Assembly: GCF_039542385.1 (NCBI RefSeq) | Contig: NZ_BAABIA010000005.1 | Coordinates: forward strand, 434,001 to 498,000 | Length of the DNA stretch: 64,000 nt | Direction: 5' to 3' | Origin: Prosthecobacter algae | GTDB lineage: Bacteria > Verrucomicrobiota > Verrucomicrobiia > Verrucomicrobiales > Verrucomicrobiaceae | Shown here: positions 52,928 through 61,973 of the stretch, piece by piece | Position numbering within the stretch: the first letter of the stretch is position 1 | Layout of the letters: every line of letters begins with the position of its first letter | The notes under the pieces: generated by a model | The model's database searches: none | What the model was told of the DNA's origin: nothing | Seen by the model: only the letters and a program-made list of their open reading frames with translations | Position numbers and translations under genes: made by a program

Positions 52928-53575
52928 ATGAAAGCCTTCACGCCTCTCCTGCTGACGCTTTTGGCGTTGGCCTCTGCGCATGCCGCGCCCCTGGAAAAGA
53001 TTTCCACGCTCACGGGCAAGACCTACCGCCAGTGTGAAATCGTCAAAGTTCACCCGGATGGGGTGTCCTTCACCCATGCCCATGGGGCTGCCAAAGTCCT
53101 GTTCACGGATCTGCCCCAGGAATGGCGGACCCGCCTGGGCTATGATCCCGCCAAAGCCAAAGCCTACCAGCGCGAGCAGGAAGAACGCCGCCGGGCCCAG
53201 GCCGCCCTCCGCCGCAAACAGGAGGAAGAACGCGGCCAGGCCCTGCTGATGGCCCAGCAAATCGAGCATTCCCGCCTGCGCGGCATTGAGGTGCAGGCCC
53301 GAGCCGAACTGGAGGCGATGGCCAAAGCTCCCCCACCCAATCCGCCCCTCGTTCCTGAAGTCACCCCTCTGGGCGCTGTATTCGACAGCCGGGACTACCG
53401 TGGCGTGGGCTACCGGGATCGTTCTCCGTGGCTGGGTTACGGTTATGGCTACCCCTATTCCGGCTACCTGGGGGGTGGCTACTGCCCGCCTTACCTCCAC
53501 CGCGCCTGCGCACCTTATTACCACGGCAGCTTCACCGGGCGGATCGGCGGGGTCACGTTCAGCATCAGCCGCTGA
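52928..53575 (+). CDS. Secreted protein of the verrucomicrobial LTGKTY type
   Basis: 215 residues from the ATG at 52928 with signal peptide MKAFTPLLLTLLALASAHAA. The N-terminal part (STLTGKTYRQCEIVKVHPDG, then SFTHAHGAAKVLFTDLPQEW and LGYDPAKAKAYQ) is a pattern I recall from many small verrucomicrobial/planctomycetal exported proteins. A ~70-residue Glu/Arg/Gln-rich, probably coiled-coil segment and a Gly/Tyr-rich tail (GYGYGYPYSGYLGGGY) follow. Function unknown. Confidence 0.75.
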   Translation: MKAFTPLLLTLLALASAHAAPLEKISTLTGKTYRQCEIVKVHPDGVSFTHAHGAAKVLFTDLPQEWRTRLGYDPAKAKAYQREQEERRRAQAALRRKQEEERGQALLMAQQIEHSRLRGIEVQARAELEAMAKAPPPNPPLVPEVTPLGAVFDSRDYRGVGYRDRSPWLGYGYGYPYSGYLGGGYCPPYLHRACAPYYHGSFTGRIGGVTFSISR

Positions 53576-53621
53576 GATTCTGATTGGCACAGGGGGCGGG
53601 CCCTGGCCATGGTGACGGCCC

Positions 53622-54515
53622 ATGGCCCTCCTTGAAGTTCGCAACCTCACCAAACGCTGGCCCGACGGCCGCCTGGCGTTGGATGACGTGAGCTTTGAAC
53701 TGCGCCAGGGAGAGATCCTGGGCCTGCTGGGCCACAATGGCGCGGGCAAGAGCACGCTCCTCGGCATCACCCTGGGCATGGTGCGGCCAGATGAGGGGGA
53801 GGTGCGCATCGCCGGCCACTCCGTGCAGCAGGCACGGGCCGCCGCCGTCAGCCATGTGGGGGCGATTTATGAAGCCGCCCATTTTTACGACTACCTCACC
53901 GGCTGGCAAAATCTTCGGGTTTTGTGCTCCCTCTCCGGCTGGTGGGATGAAGAGGAAGCCCGCCGGGTGCTGAAGCTGGTGAACTTGGCAGACCGTGCCA
54001 GTCACAAGACCAAGACTTACAGCCACGGCATGCGCCAGCGGCTGGCCCTTGCCCAGGCCCTGCTGCCCAGGCCGAAGTGCTTGTTGTTAGACGAACCCAC
54101 CGATGGCCTGGACCCTGAAGGCATCCGCGAGTTTCGCGAATTCATCTTGCGGCTCCGCTCGGACTTCGGCATGACCATCCTGCTCAATTCCCACCTGCTG
54201 GCCGAAGTCGAACAGATGTGCGACCGCTGCGTCATCCTCAAACAAGGGCGCAAGATGTACGAGGGGCCCGTGCCCTCGCGAGAAAACAAGCAGGGCGTCT
54301 ATCACCTGCAAACCCGGGACACCGCGAAGGCCAAGGAAGCCATCGCCCGTGCCGGAGCTATGATGGATGCCGTCACCAGCTTGGTCGAGCTGCCACCGCA
54401 TCTGGTCGGCCATGACCTGCTGAAAACCCTGGTGGAGGCTGGCGTGCGGGTGGACTCCTGGCAGCCGCACAAACCCACCCTGGAAGAATTTTACCTGGGA
54501 ATGACCGGCGCATGA
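53622..54515 (+). CDS. ABC transporter ATP-binding protein
   Basis: 297 residues: Walker A G37HNGAGKST45, signature YSHGMRQRLALAQ near 132 and Walker B LLLDEPTDGLDPEG near 154, with the usual H-loop (LLNSHLLAEVEQ) and a C-terminal extension typical of ABC-2-type drug/polymer exporters (CcmA/NatA-like). It overlaps the permease gene by 4 bp (ATGA). Confidence 0.92.
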   Translation: MALLEVRNLTKRWPDGRLALDDVSFELRQGEILGLLGHNGAGKSTLLGITLGMVRPDEGEVRIAGHSVQQARAAAVSHVGAIYEAAHFYDYLTGWQNLRVLCSLSGWWDEEEARRVLKLVNLADRASHKTKTYSHGMRQRLALAQALLPRPKCLLLDEPTDGLDPEGIREFREFILRLRSDFGMTILLNSHLLAEVEQMCDRCVILKQGRKMYEGPVPSRENKQGVYHLQTRDTAKAKEAIARAGAMMDAVTSLVELPPHLVGHDLLKTLVEAGVRVDSWQPHKPTLEEFYLGMTGA

Positions 54516-55360
54516 TCCTCTTTTTCCGCCAGTGGCAGGGTGAACTGCTGAAGCTCTTTGCCCGCCGCCGCACCTTCATCGGTTTTGGGGCCTTCCTGCT
54601 GTTTGAAACCGTGCTGCTCATCGTCTCCCACCTGCAAGGAGTGGAGCGTTTTTTCGAACGCATGATCTCGCGCCAGGGCCAGTCGTTTGATCACTATTTC
54701 TCCGCCCTCACCCTGGCCCAGATCATCATCGGCTTTTCCGTGGTGCTGCTGGGCGCCATCTTCCTGGCGCTCGTCGCGGGAGACATCGTGGCCAAGGAAA
54801 ACGAAGACGGCCACTATCGGCTGCTGCTCGTCCGGCCCATCAGCCGGGTGCGCCTGCTGTTCATCAAATACCTCACCTGCATCGGCTACACCTTTGCGCT
54901 GGTGCAGTTCATCACATGGTCATCCTTTCTGTTAGGCCTGTCGCTCAAAGGCTGGGGCGGCGGCTTCTTTGTCATGATCCCGGATGTGGGCGTGCTGGAG
55001 TTTTATGATTGGTGGCCAGGGCTGAAACGCTTTGCCCTCGCCTCCCTATTCCTGGCCTTCAGCATGAGCACTGTCAGCAGCATCGCCTTTTTCCTTTCCT
55101 GCCTGCCCATCAAGCCCGCCGCGGCCACCATCACCGCCCTCTCCTATTTCCTCATTGATCGCATCCTCCGGGAGACCAGCTTCATGGAAAGCTACGATCA
55201 GCTCCTGCTCACCAAGCACATCAGCAGTTGGGCTCGGTTACTGGCCCAGGACATCGCCTGGCCCCAGGTCATCCGCGCCTTCACCGTGCTCGCTGCCGTC
55301 AATGCCTCGCTCTTCATCGCGGGCGCAGCCGTATTTGAATCTAGAGACCTGAAATCATGA
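54512..55360 (+). CDS. ABC-2 type transporter permease
   Basis: 282 residues with about six hydrophobic segments (for example FIGFGAFLLFETVLLIVSHL, TLAQIIIGFSVVLLGAIFLA, IGYTFALVQFITWSSFLLGL, FALASLFLAFSMSTVSSIAF, PAAATITALSYFLI and VLAAVNASLFIAGAAVF). A KENEDGHYRLLLVRPISRVR stretch between helices 2 and 3 is the usual ABC-2 coupling region. It forms the exporter with the preceding ATPase; the substrate is unknown. It overlaps panC by 4 bp. Confidence 0.9.
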   Translation: MILFFRQWQGELLKLFARRRTFIGFGAFLLFETVLLIVSHLQGVERFFERMISRQGQSFDHYFSALTLAQIIIGFSVVLLGAIFLALVAGDIVAKENEDGHYRLLLVRPISRVRLLFIKYLTCIGYTFALVQFITWSSFLLGLSLKGWGGGFFVMIPDVGVLEFYDWWPGLKRFALASLFLAFSMSTVSSIAFFLSCLPIKPAAATITALSYFLIDRILRETSFMESYDQLLLTKHISSWARLLAQDIAWPQVIRAFTVLAAVNASLFIAGAAVFESRDLKS

Positions 55361-56202
55361 CCTTGATCGAGACTGTCAAAGACCTGCGCGCCTGGAGAAA
55401 GGCTGCTGGCCACGTGTACTTTGTGCCCACCATGGGAGCCCTGCATGAAGGCCACGCCACCCTCGTGCGCGAGGCCCGGAACCTAGCGGGCGCGGGGGCC
55501 AAAGTCGCCGCCAGCATCTTTGTGAACCCGCTGCAATTTGGGCCTAACGAAGACTTCGACCGCTACCCTCGCACCCTCGAAACCGACCTCGCCATGTGTC
55601 AGGCCGCCGGTGCCGACATGGTTTTTGTCCCCAGCGTCAAAGAGGTCTATCACGCCGACCGCAGCATTCAGATCCAGGAAAGCAGCCTGTCTAAAGTCCT
55701 CTGCGGGGCCAGCCGTCCGGGTCACTTCGACGGTGTCTGCACCGTCGTGGCCAAGCTCTTCAACCTCGTCCAGCCGGACGACGCCGTCTTTGGCAAGAAG
55801 GACTACCAGCAGCTCGCCATCATCCGCCGCCTCGTCCGCGATCTGGATTTCCCCGTCGAGATCCACGGCATCGAAACCGTGCGCGAAGACGATGGCCTGG
55901 CCATGAGCTCCCGCAATCGCTACCTGAGCCCTGCCGAACGTGCCCAAGCACCAGCCCTGCGCGCCGCCTTGGTCAAAGCCCGTGAGGCGTGGCTGGGCGG
56001 CGTCACTGGCAGCCATCGACTGCTGGAGATCATCCACCAGCACCTCACCGACCACGCCCCCCTGGGCCGCAAAGACTACATCGCGCTCGTGGACCGCCAC
56101 ACCCTGCAGCCTCTGCACACCCTGGAAAACAACGGCCTCATCGCCCTCGCCGTGTTCTTTGATAAAGCGCGGCTGATTGATAACATCGAGCTGGTGAGGT
56201 AA
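55357..56202 (+). CDS. panC: Pantothenate synthetase (pantoate-beta-alanine ligase)
   Basis: 281 residues, the normal family size. It has PTMGALHEGH (HIGH-like ATP site), FVNPLQFGPNEDFDRYPRTL, FDGVCTVVAKLFNLVQPD, FGKKDYQQLAIIRR (KMSKS-like loop region) and AMSSRNRYL. It joins pantoate and beta-alanine with ATP to give pantothenate (CoA pathway). The start overlaps the ABC permease stop by 4 bp (ATGA), so transporter and synthase are coupled in translation. No other pan genes are nearby. Confidence 0.95.
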   Translation: MTLIETVKDLRAWRKAAGHVYFVPTMGALHEGHATLVREARNLAGAGAKVAASIFVNPLQFGPNEDFDRYPRTLETDLAMCQAAGADMVFVPSVKEVYHADRSIQIQESSLSKVLCGASRPGHFDGVCTVVAKLFNLVQPDDAVFGKKDYQQLAIIRRLVRDLDFPVEIHGIETVREDDGLAMSSRNRYLSPAERAQAPALRAALVKAREAWLGGVTGSHRLLEIIHQHLTDHAPLGRKDYIALVDRHTLQPLHTLENNGLIALAVFFDKARLIDNIELVR

Positions 56203-56234
56203 CCTCGACGAGTTTTTCATCTCCTTCACCAACC

Positions 56235-56621
56235 ATGTCTGACTCCAAACCTCGCCAGCCCAAAACCATCACCCTCGAAATGCTTCAGAAGATGTTCGTG
56301 AACATCTTTGAAAAAACGGATTGGAACATGACGGGCGAGATGTTGTGGGGTTACTTTTTCACCCATCATGAGCCTGAGGCTTTGGTGAAAGCGAAGGACC
56401 TCCTGGTGGCTCAGGGTTATCGTTTCGTGGACATCTACCAGTTGGATGAAGCCGATGACCACGGCAACCGCCCCTGGTGGCTTCATGTGGAAAAAGAAGA
56501 GACCCACACACCCGCGACCCTGGATGCCCGCAACGATGAGCTCTACCAGTTCGCCTACGATCAAGGCCTGGACTGCTACGATGGCATGGACATCGGCCCG
56601 ATTCAGGAAGCGGAGGAATAA
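56235..56621 (+). CDS. RraB-like protein (regulator of ribonuclease type)
   Basis: 128 residues, close to E. coli RraB in length. The pattern LWGYFFTHHEPEAL, LVAQGYRFVDIYQLDE, WWLHVEKEET and a final FAYDQGLDCYDGMDIG matches the RraB/DUF695-type fold (Y-F-F start, G-Y middle, Y-D-G end). RraB binds RNase E and inhibits it in gammaproteobacteria; the role here is unknown. It follows panC by 32 bp. Confidence 0.6.
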   Translation: MSDSKPRQPKTITLEMLQKMFVNIFEKTDWNMTGEMLWGYFFTHHEPEALVKAKDLLVAQGYRFVDIYQLDEADDHGNRPWWLHVEKEETHTPATLDARNDELYQFAYDQGLDCYDGMDIGPIQEAEE

Positions 56622-56795
56622 GTGCCCCGAGGCCTGCCACCCCTAACAACCCGCTGGCGCGAGGTGTCATTCTCGCCATGTTTGGCGGTGTCATGAGTCC
56701 CGTCTTGACGAGAGGCAGCGCCGTTCCAACCCGGAAATCTTTGCCGACCTGTAGATCGGGGGCTCGATGCATGGCTTCAACCCGTTTATCCCTTT

Positions 56796-58400
56796 GTGAT
56801 TGATTACGATTTTATCATTGTTGGCAGCGGTGCCGGTGGTCTGAGCGCTGCGCTGCATGCTTCCGAGCACGGAAACGTGGCCATCATCACGAAGCGGGGC
56901 ACACTAGACTCGAACTCCAACTGGGCCCAGGGCGGCATCGCCTGCGTGACCAGTGAGGAAGACAGCATCGAGCAGCATGTCAGCGATACCCTCATTGCCG
57001 GCGCGGGGCTGTGCAACGAGGCGGCCGTGCGCACCATCGTCACCGAAGGGCCGGACCGCATCGCCGAACTCGTGAAATGGGGCGTGGACTTCGACCAGCG
57101 CGAAGCCTCCGACGGGCATCTGGAATTTGACCTCACCCGCGAGGGTGGCCACTCGCAGCGCCGGGTCTTGCACGCCGCCGATGCCACCGGGCGAGAGCTG
57201 ACGGAGAAGCTGCTGGCGGCGGTGAGGGAGCGGCCCAACATCACCATCTATGAGAACCACTTCGCCATTGATCTCATCACCACGGCGAAGCTGGGGTTTG
57301 TCACGGAGGACCGCGTCCTCGGACTTTACGTGCTGAATGAATCCACCCATGAGGTGGAGACCTTCCGCTCAGACCGCATCGTGCTTTCCACCGGCGGCTG
57401 CGGGCGTGTGTACCTTTACACCACGAACCCCCGCGTCGCCACGGGCGACGGTGTGGCCATGGCCTGGCGCGCCGGGGCCAGCATCGCGAACATGGAGTTC
57501 ATCCAGTTCCACCCCACCTGCCTGTATCACCCGCAAAAACGCTCCTTCCTCATCACCGAGGCCATGCGTGGCGAGGGTGCCCGGTTGATTGACAACAAGG
57601 GCAACGAGTTCATGCACAAGTATGACCCGCGCGGCTCCCTGGCCCCGCGTGACATCGTCGCCCGCGCCATTGACAGCGAGATCAAGCGCACCGGCGGCCC
57701 CTGCGTGTACCTGGACATCTCCCACCGCCCGGCGGAGTTCATCCTCAGCCACTTCCCGAACATCTACAAAGCCTGCCTGGAGGTGGACATTGACATCACC
57801 AAGCAGTCCATCCCAGTGGTGCCCGCCGCCCATTATCAATGCGGCGGTGTGGTGACAGATGTGAACGGGGCCACGCGTATCCGTGGCCTCTGCGCCGTGG
57901 GTGAGGTGGGCTGCACCGGCCTGCATGGCGCGAACCGCCTGGCCAGCAATTCCCTGCTGGAGTGCCTGGTCATCTCCCACCGGGCCGTGGACCACATGCT
58001 ACGCAAGATGCCCATCGGCAAAGAGGCGGAGCAGACCTACACCCTGCCGCCCTGGCAGAGCGGCGAGGCTGTGGACAATGACGAACTCGTCGTCATCTAC
58101 CACAACTGGGACGAGATCCGCCGCCTGATGTGGGACTACGTCTCCATCCTGCGCACCACCAAGCGCCTGCAACGCGCCGCCGCCCGCCTGCGCAACCTGA
58201 AGCGCGAGGTACAGGAATTCTACTGGAACTTCCGCATCACCAGCGAGCTCCTAGAACTACGTAACCTTGTGGAAACCGCCTCCCTTATCGTCGAATGCGC
58301 CATCCGCCGCCACGAAAGCCGAGGCCTGCATTTCACCCTCGATTATCCCGAGAAGGATCTGGTGAGGGAACCTGCGGACACGGTGGTGCGGAGGTATTGA
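56796..58400 (+). CDS. nadB: L-aspartate oxidase
   Basis: 534 residues from the GTG at 56796. FAD site FIIVGSGAGGLSAALHASEH, SNWAQGGIACV, EGGHSQRRVLHAADATG, FHPTCLY, PHRGSLAPRDIVARAID-type block and the catalytic-region HYQCGGVVTD. It oxidises L-aspartate to iminoaspartate, the first step of NAD synthesis; nadA and nadC are not in the window. A GTG start with no ATG alternative fits the family's short N-terminus. Confidence 0.95.
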   Translation: MIDYDFIIVGSGAGGLSAALHASEHGNVAIITKRGTLDSNSNWAQGGIACVTSEEDSIEQHVSDTLIAGAGLCNEAAVRTIVTEGPDRIAELVKWGVDFDQREASDGHLEFDLTREGGHSQRRVLHAADATGRELTEKLLAAVRERPNITIYENHFAIDLITTAKLGFVTEDRVLGLYVLNESTHEVETFRSDRIVLSTGGCGRVYLYTTNPRVATGDGVAMAWRAGASIANMEFIQFHPTCLYHPQKRSFLITEAMRGEGARLIDNKGNEFMHKYDPRGSLAPRDIVARAIDSEIKRTGGPCVYLDISHRPAEFILSHFPNIYKACLEVDIDITKQSIPVVPAAHYQCGGVVTDVNGATRIRGLCAVGEVGCTGLHGANRLASNSLLECLVISHRAVDHMLRKMPIGKEAEQTYTLPPWQSGEAVDNDELVVIYHNWDEIRRLMWDYVSILRTTKRLQRAAARLRNLKREVQEFYWNFRITSELLELRNLVETASLIVECAIRRHESRGLHFTLDYPEKDLVREPADTVVRRY

Positions 58401-58410
58401 GGGTCATCCA

Positions 58411-59070
58411 TCACTCACAAGATGCTTCTTGTGAGGCGAGCTGAAGGCGCATTTCCATTTGATATCCCCAAACCTCAGCCACAGGAATATCTCGAATATC
58501 TATGGGAGGCAGGACCCGTTCAGCCGTCCACAGAGGAGGGTAAAAGAAGAAGCAGCGGTCTGGCTTCATGTCTGCGATGACCGTCTCACAGCCAGACCAA
58601 ATCACATCGTCATAAAAGCCTCTGAAATCCGTGCATGCCCACGTGAAGAACTGGGTATACGAACAGTCCAACGGCTCCCATTCAAGGCTACGCGGAGCAA
58701 AATAGAAAACATCCCCTTTACCCGGTCCCAAGGCTCCTCCATCCAGGGCAAAGAAGCCACCAAAGGCATCATCAGCAAAGAGGTGAAATCCGTCTGACCT
58801 TCCTGTGTTCCACCCAGACAAAGATCGGGGAATAGCAGCACTTCCCGATCCAAGAATTCTCAGCCAGCCGTCTAAGATCGAAATGCCTCCGGTATGATAG
58901 GCAATTGCTCCCATCGGAGAACGTGTTGTGACCTGGGTATGATACAGAACGTCTGCAGCGAATTCAGAAGGAGGATGCACAACACAACGCCCAGGCTCAG
59001 CCAGTGCGGTTGTCCGCACAAAGCTGATGGCTGAATCTTCATCATTGATGAGTTCAGAAAGTGGGCGCAT
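58411..59070 (-). CDS. DUF2625 family protein
   Basis: 219 residues from the ATG at 59070, matching the family start MRPLSELI. Further DUF2625 markers are TTRSPMGAIAYHTGGISILD, LGSGSAAIPRSLSGWN, FFALDGGALGPGKGDVFYFA and FFFYPPLWTAE. The function is not known; the family appears in genomes with contact-dependent or polymorphic toxins and may be immunity-like. It is convergent with nadB. Confidence 0.75.
   Translation of the reverse strand: MRPLSELINDEDSAISFVRTTALAEPGRCVVHPPSEFAADVLYHTQVTTRSPMGAIAYHTGGISILDGWLRILGSGSAAIPRSLSGWNTGRSDGFHLFADDAFGGFFALDGGALGPGKGDVFYFAPRSLEWEPLDCSYTQFFTWACTDFRGFYDDVIWSGCETVIADMKPDRCFFFYPPLWTAERVLPPIDIRDIPVAEVWGYQMEMRLQLASQEASCE
58414..58435. terminator. Hairpin at the nadB / DUF2625 convergent junction
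   Basis: Perfect 8-bp inverted repeat CTCACAAG (58414-58421) and CTTGTGAG (58428-58435) with a 6-base loop. It lies between two convergent stops and overlaps the last codons of the DUF2625 gene. No T-run follows on either strand, so it is only a possible shared terminator. Confidence 0.35.
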
Positions 59071-59204
59071 GGCCATGCCATACATTCATCGAATTCTAGT
59101 GTCCAAACTATTTCTCATGAGGACATTTCTAGCTAAACCGTGCTTTGTGAAATCCATTTAGATTATCCAACGATAGTTAGTCGAAAACATTTGCCCCCAC
59201 TTTC

Positions 59205-59660
59205 TCAATCGCTGTTGCACCAAGTCAGGACTCCTGGACGCGGATACGGAAAGAAATCGGTGTAGGTTTCAAGATTGGAATCCCCTTGAATGACGACATG
59301 CACCCACGCTTCATGAGAATCACGAAGACGATTGCGGTCTACACTGAGGGTAGGCTTTAGCTGATGGTTTTCCAGAACCGCATCAATATGATCTGCATCG
59401 ATTTCGTCGAGGCCCCTCGTCGCTCCATTACCACGATATTTGGGGCCACAGAATATCTCTCCGAGTTGAAGGTCGATGCTGTTTGACCCATATCCCTTGG
59501 ATTTGGACAAGTCCTCATTTTCGATCGGAACATACATGCCTTCAATTTCCGACTGAAGGCAAGAGGTACCTCCCGTTTGGTTGCTAACCATGACACCAGT
59601 TTGACAGCAGATAATCAGGCCTGCGCCTGTTGCATTGTAGAGTCGGATGACGGGATTCAT
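59205..59660 (-). CDS. DUF6210-like protein
   Basis: 151 residues: GAGLIICCQTGVMVSNQTGG, CLQSEIEGMYVPI and RLRDSHEAWVHVVIQG. This order (Cys-rich start, IEG..VPI, then DSHEAWVHV) fits my recollection of DUF6210, a family of small soluble proteins seen near immunity and toxin genes. The name is tentative. It lies 135 bp upstream of the DUF2625 gene on the same strand. Confidence 0.55.
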   Translation of the reverse strand: MNPVIRLYNATGAGLIICCQTGVMVSNQTGGTSCLQSEIEGMYVPIENEDLSKSKGYGSNSIDLQLGEIFCGPKYRGNGATRGLDEIDADHIDAVLENHQLKPTLSVDRNRLRDSHEAWVHVVIQGDSNLETYTDFFPYPRPGVLTWCNSD

Positions 59661-59823
59661 GCGTGGTAAAACAAATGAAAGCGAAGTTAGACAACGTCAA
59701 CCCACCGACCCGTAAACGATTCTGCCAGCAACGGATGAATCATATTTCAGCCCAAGGAAAGAAGGGCACTCTCCCTCTTGAGCATCTGCCCCTCCCGCTC
59801 TACCTGTTCCCCTCGCCCACCGG

Positions 59824-61047
59824 ATGAAGGACACCCTCGAAGATCTCGAACAATTCATCATTGATGTCATCATCCACAATCGCCGTGGCATGAGGGCGAC
59901 TTTTTTGCGGATGGTGTTCTGGTTTCTCTCGGGCATCTACAAGGGGGCGGTGAGACTGCGGCTGTTTCTTTACCGTGAGCGTTTCATTCACGACCACCAC
60001 CTGGGCGTGCCGGTGATCAGCATTGGCAACATCACGGTGGGCGGCACGGGCAAGACGCCGGTGGTGGAGCTGTTTTCCAAAGCGCTGCTGGCCAAGGGGC
60101 GGCGGGTGGCCATCCTGAGCCGAGGCTACAAGAGCAAACGCCAGCGCAAGATCCCCCTGAGCTGGCGCATCGCCGCGAAGCTGGGCCTGGCCCGCAAACC
60201 GCGCGAGCTGCTGCCGCGTGTGGTCTCCGATGGTGAAAAGGTGCTGCTGGATTCCTACGTGGCGGGTGATGAGCCCTTCATGCTGGCGCAAAACTGCAAG
60301 GGAGTGCCGGTGGTGGTGGATCGCAACCGCGTGAAGGCGGGGGCCCATGCCATCCGCAAGTTCGGCGCGGATGTGCTCATCCTGGACGATGGCCTGCAAT
60401 ACCTGAAGCTGAAGCATCGCCATGACATCGTGCTGGTGGACAAAACGGCCCCTTTTGGCACAGGCTACATGCTGCCGCGCGGCACCCTGCGTGAGCCACC
60501 CTCCAGCCTGCGCCGCGCCAGCTACATCTTCCTGACCAAGTCCGATGGCGACAGTGGCGAAATCATTGAGCAGATCCGCAAGCACAACCCGGTGGCTGAG
60601 ATCATCGAGTGCCGCCACCGGCCCGTCCACTTTGAGCACATCCACACGGGTGAGCGCCTGCCGCTGGACACCTTTCGTGGCAAATACGTGGGCGCGCTGT
60701 CCGGCATCGCGGTGCCGGAGAGTTTTGAAAACGGGCTGAGAAAGCTGGGCGCGAAGGTGCATTGGGTGGCCCGGTTTACGGATCACCACCGCTTCCAGGA
60801 AAAGGACATCACACAGTTCATCGAACGTTGTGAAAAAGCCGATGCCCATGCCATCCTGACCACAGAAAAGGACTTTGTGCGCTTCCCTAAACTGCCGCCC
60901 GGAGACATCCCCATCTACTTCCTGCGGGTGGAGATCGAGATCATCAAAGGCCGCGAGATCTTCGACAAACTGGTGCGCCTGATTGCCGAGCCCCGCCACG
61001 TGACCCAGGGCCTCGTCAGCGCGGATCTGGTGGAGACCACGTCATGA
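59824..61047 (+). CDS. lpxK: Tetraacyldisaccharide 4'-kinase
   Basis: 407 residues, longer than the ~330 usual; the extra part is a ~30-residue N-terminal segment and some C-terminal residues. Walker A ISIGNITVGGTGKTPVVELF near residue 60, then ILSRGYKSK, DEPFMLAQNCKGVPVVV and LILDDGLQYLKLKHRHDIVLV. It phosphorylates the 4' position of the lipid A precursor at the inner membrane, showing that the cell makes lipopolysaccharide. It overlaps fdhD by 4 bp. Confidence 0.93.
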   Translation: MKDTLEDLEQFIIDVIIHNRRGMRATFLRMVFWFLSGIYKGAVRLRLFLYRERFIHDHHLGVPVISIGNITVGGTGKTPVVELFSKALLAKGRRVAILSRGYKSKRQRKIPLSWRIAAKLGLARKPRELLPRVVSDGEKVLLDSYVAGDEPFMLAQNCKGVPVVVDRNRVKAGAHAIRKFGADVLILDDGLQYLKLKHRHDIVLVDKTAPFGTGYMLPRGTLREPPSSLRRASYIFLTKSDGDSGEIIEQIRKHNPVAEIIECRHRPVHFEHIHTGERLPLDTFRGKYVGALSGIAVPESFENGLRKLGAKVHWVARFTDHHRFQEKDITQFIERCEKADAHAILTTEKDFVRFPKLPPGDIPIYFLRVEIEIIKGREIFDKLVRLIAEPRHVTQGLVSADLVETTS

Positions 61048-61967
61048 GTGAAACCGCCACTCTTGAACTGACACACGTCCAGTTAGGCCAGGCGGCGGTG
61101 ACACGTGAAGATGTGGTGGCACGGGAGGAGCCGCTGGAGATCCGCGTGGAGGGCCGCAGCGTGGCCGTGGTGATGCGCACGCCGGGTCATGATGAAGAAC
61201 TGGTGGCTGGCTTTCTGGTCACAGAAGGCGTCGTCACCCGAGCCCGGGACATCCTGGAAATCTCCCAGTGCCCGAGCGTGAACAATGAATACGGCAACAT
61301 CGTGGACGTGCTGCTGGGCGGGGCCGTGGTGAACTGGGAATCGCTGACACGCCATGTCTTCAGCGCCTCGAGCTGCGGCCTGTGTGGCAAGACGAGCATT
61401 GAGTCGGTGTTTCAGAAATTCACGCCGTTGAATCCCAACGAGTGCTCAGTGCTCAGTGCTCGGTCCTCAGACGAAGAGCTCGCATCGAAATCATCTGAAA
61501 ACTGCGCACTGAGAACTGAGCACTCCTCCCCCTCGCTCTTTACTCCCACCATCACCCCCTCCCTCATCGCCTCCCTCCCCGCCAAGCTGCGGGCTGCGCA
61601 GGAGACTTTTTCCAAGACGGGCGGGCTGCATGCGAGTGCGCTCTTTGATCTGGAGGGAAACCTCATCGTACTGCGGGAGGATGTGGGGCGACACAATGCG
61701 CTGGACAAGGTGCTGGGCTACGCGCTGCAGCGGAATCTGCTGCCGCTCTCGCAACACATTTTGTTAGTCAGTGGGCGGGTGTCTTTTGAAATCATGCAGA
61801 AGGCCCTCGCCGGCGGCATCCCCATCCTGGCGGCGATTTCTGCGCCCAGCAGTCTGGCGGTGGACTTTGCGCGCGATTCAGGCCAGACTTTGATCGCCTT
61901 TCTCCGGGGCGAAACGATGAATGTGTATGCCCACCCCGGACGCCTGCTTTCCCCACCTCAGCCCTAA
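61044..61967 (+). CDS. fdhD: FdhD formate dehydrogenase accessory sulfurtransferase
   Basis: 307 residues. The sulfur-carrying CGLC pair is C111 and C114 (SSCGLCGKTS), and the conserved TGGLHASALFDLEG and REDVGRHNALDKVLG blocks follow. FdhD moves sulfur from IscS-type desulfurases to the molybdenum cofactor of formate dehydrogenase. Residues about 133-160 (ECSVLSARSSDEELASKSSE and on) are encoded by a palindromic 86-bp insertion (listed separately) and lie in a variable linker, so the enzyme may still be active. It overlaps lpxK by 4 bp. Confidence 0.93.
   Translation: MSETATLELTHVQLGQAAVTREDVVAREEPLEIRVEGRSVAVVMRTPGHDEELVAGFLVTEGVVTRARDILEISQCPSVNNEYGNIVDVLLGGAVVNWESLTRHVFSASSCGLCGKTSIESVFQKFTPLNPNECSVLSARSSDEELASKSSENCALRTEHSSPSLFTPTITPSLIASLPAKLRAAQETFSKTGGLHASALFDLEGNLIVLREDVGRHNALDKVLGYALQRNLLPLSQHILLVSGRVSFEIMQKALAGGIPILAAISAPSSLAVDFARDSGQTLIAFLRGETMNVYAHPGRLLSPPQP
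61440..61525 (+). repeat. Palindromic repeat element inserted in frame in fdhD
   Basis: Two 31-base arms (61440-61470 and 61495-61525) are inverted repeats of each other with 26 of 31 positions matching, and surround a 24-base loop. The outer part is built on a GAGTGCTCAGT / CTCAGTGC type of repeated word. It is translated as ~28 residues without interrupting the frame. The structure resembles a REP- or RPE-like mobile palindrome. No second copy was found in this window. Confidence 0.75.
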
Positions 61968-61973
61968 CCAACT

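Noticed and set aside
52298..53809. 503-codon reverse ORF across three forward genes
   Set aside because: Crosses the starts and stops of three genes with signal peptides; the composition is not protein-like.
56622..56795. Possible NAD-sensing riboswitch upstream of nadB
   Set aside because: The 170 bp contain no recognisable NAD-I/II core; TTGACG near 56,705 could be a promoter box, but nothing supports a structured leader.
59800..60999. 399-codon reverse ORF over lpxK
   Set aside because: Shadow of lpxK, which has intact kinase motifs.
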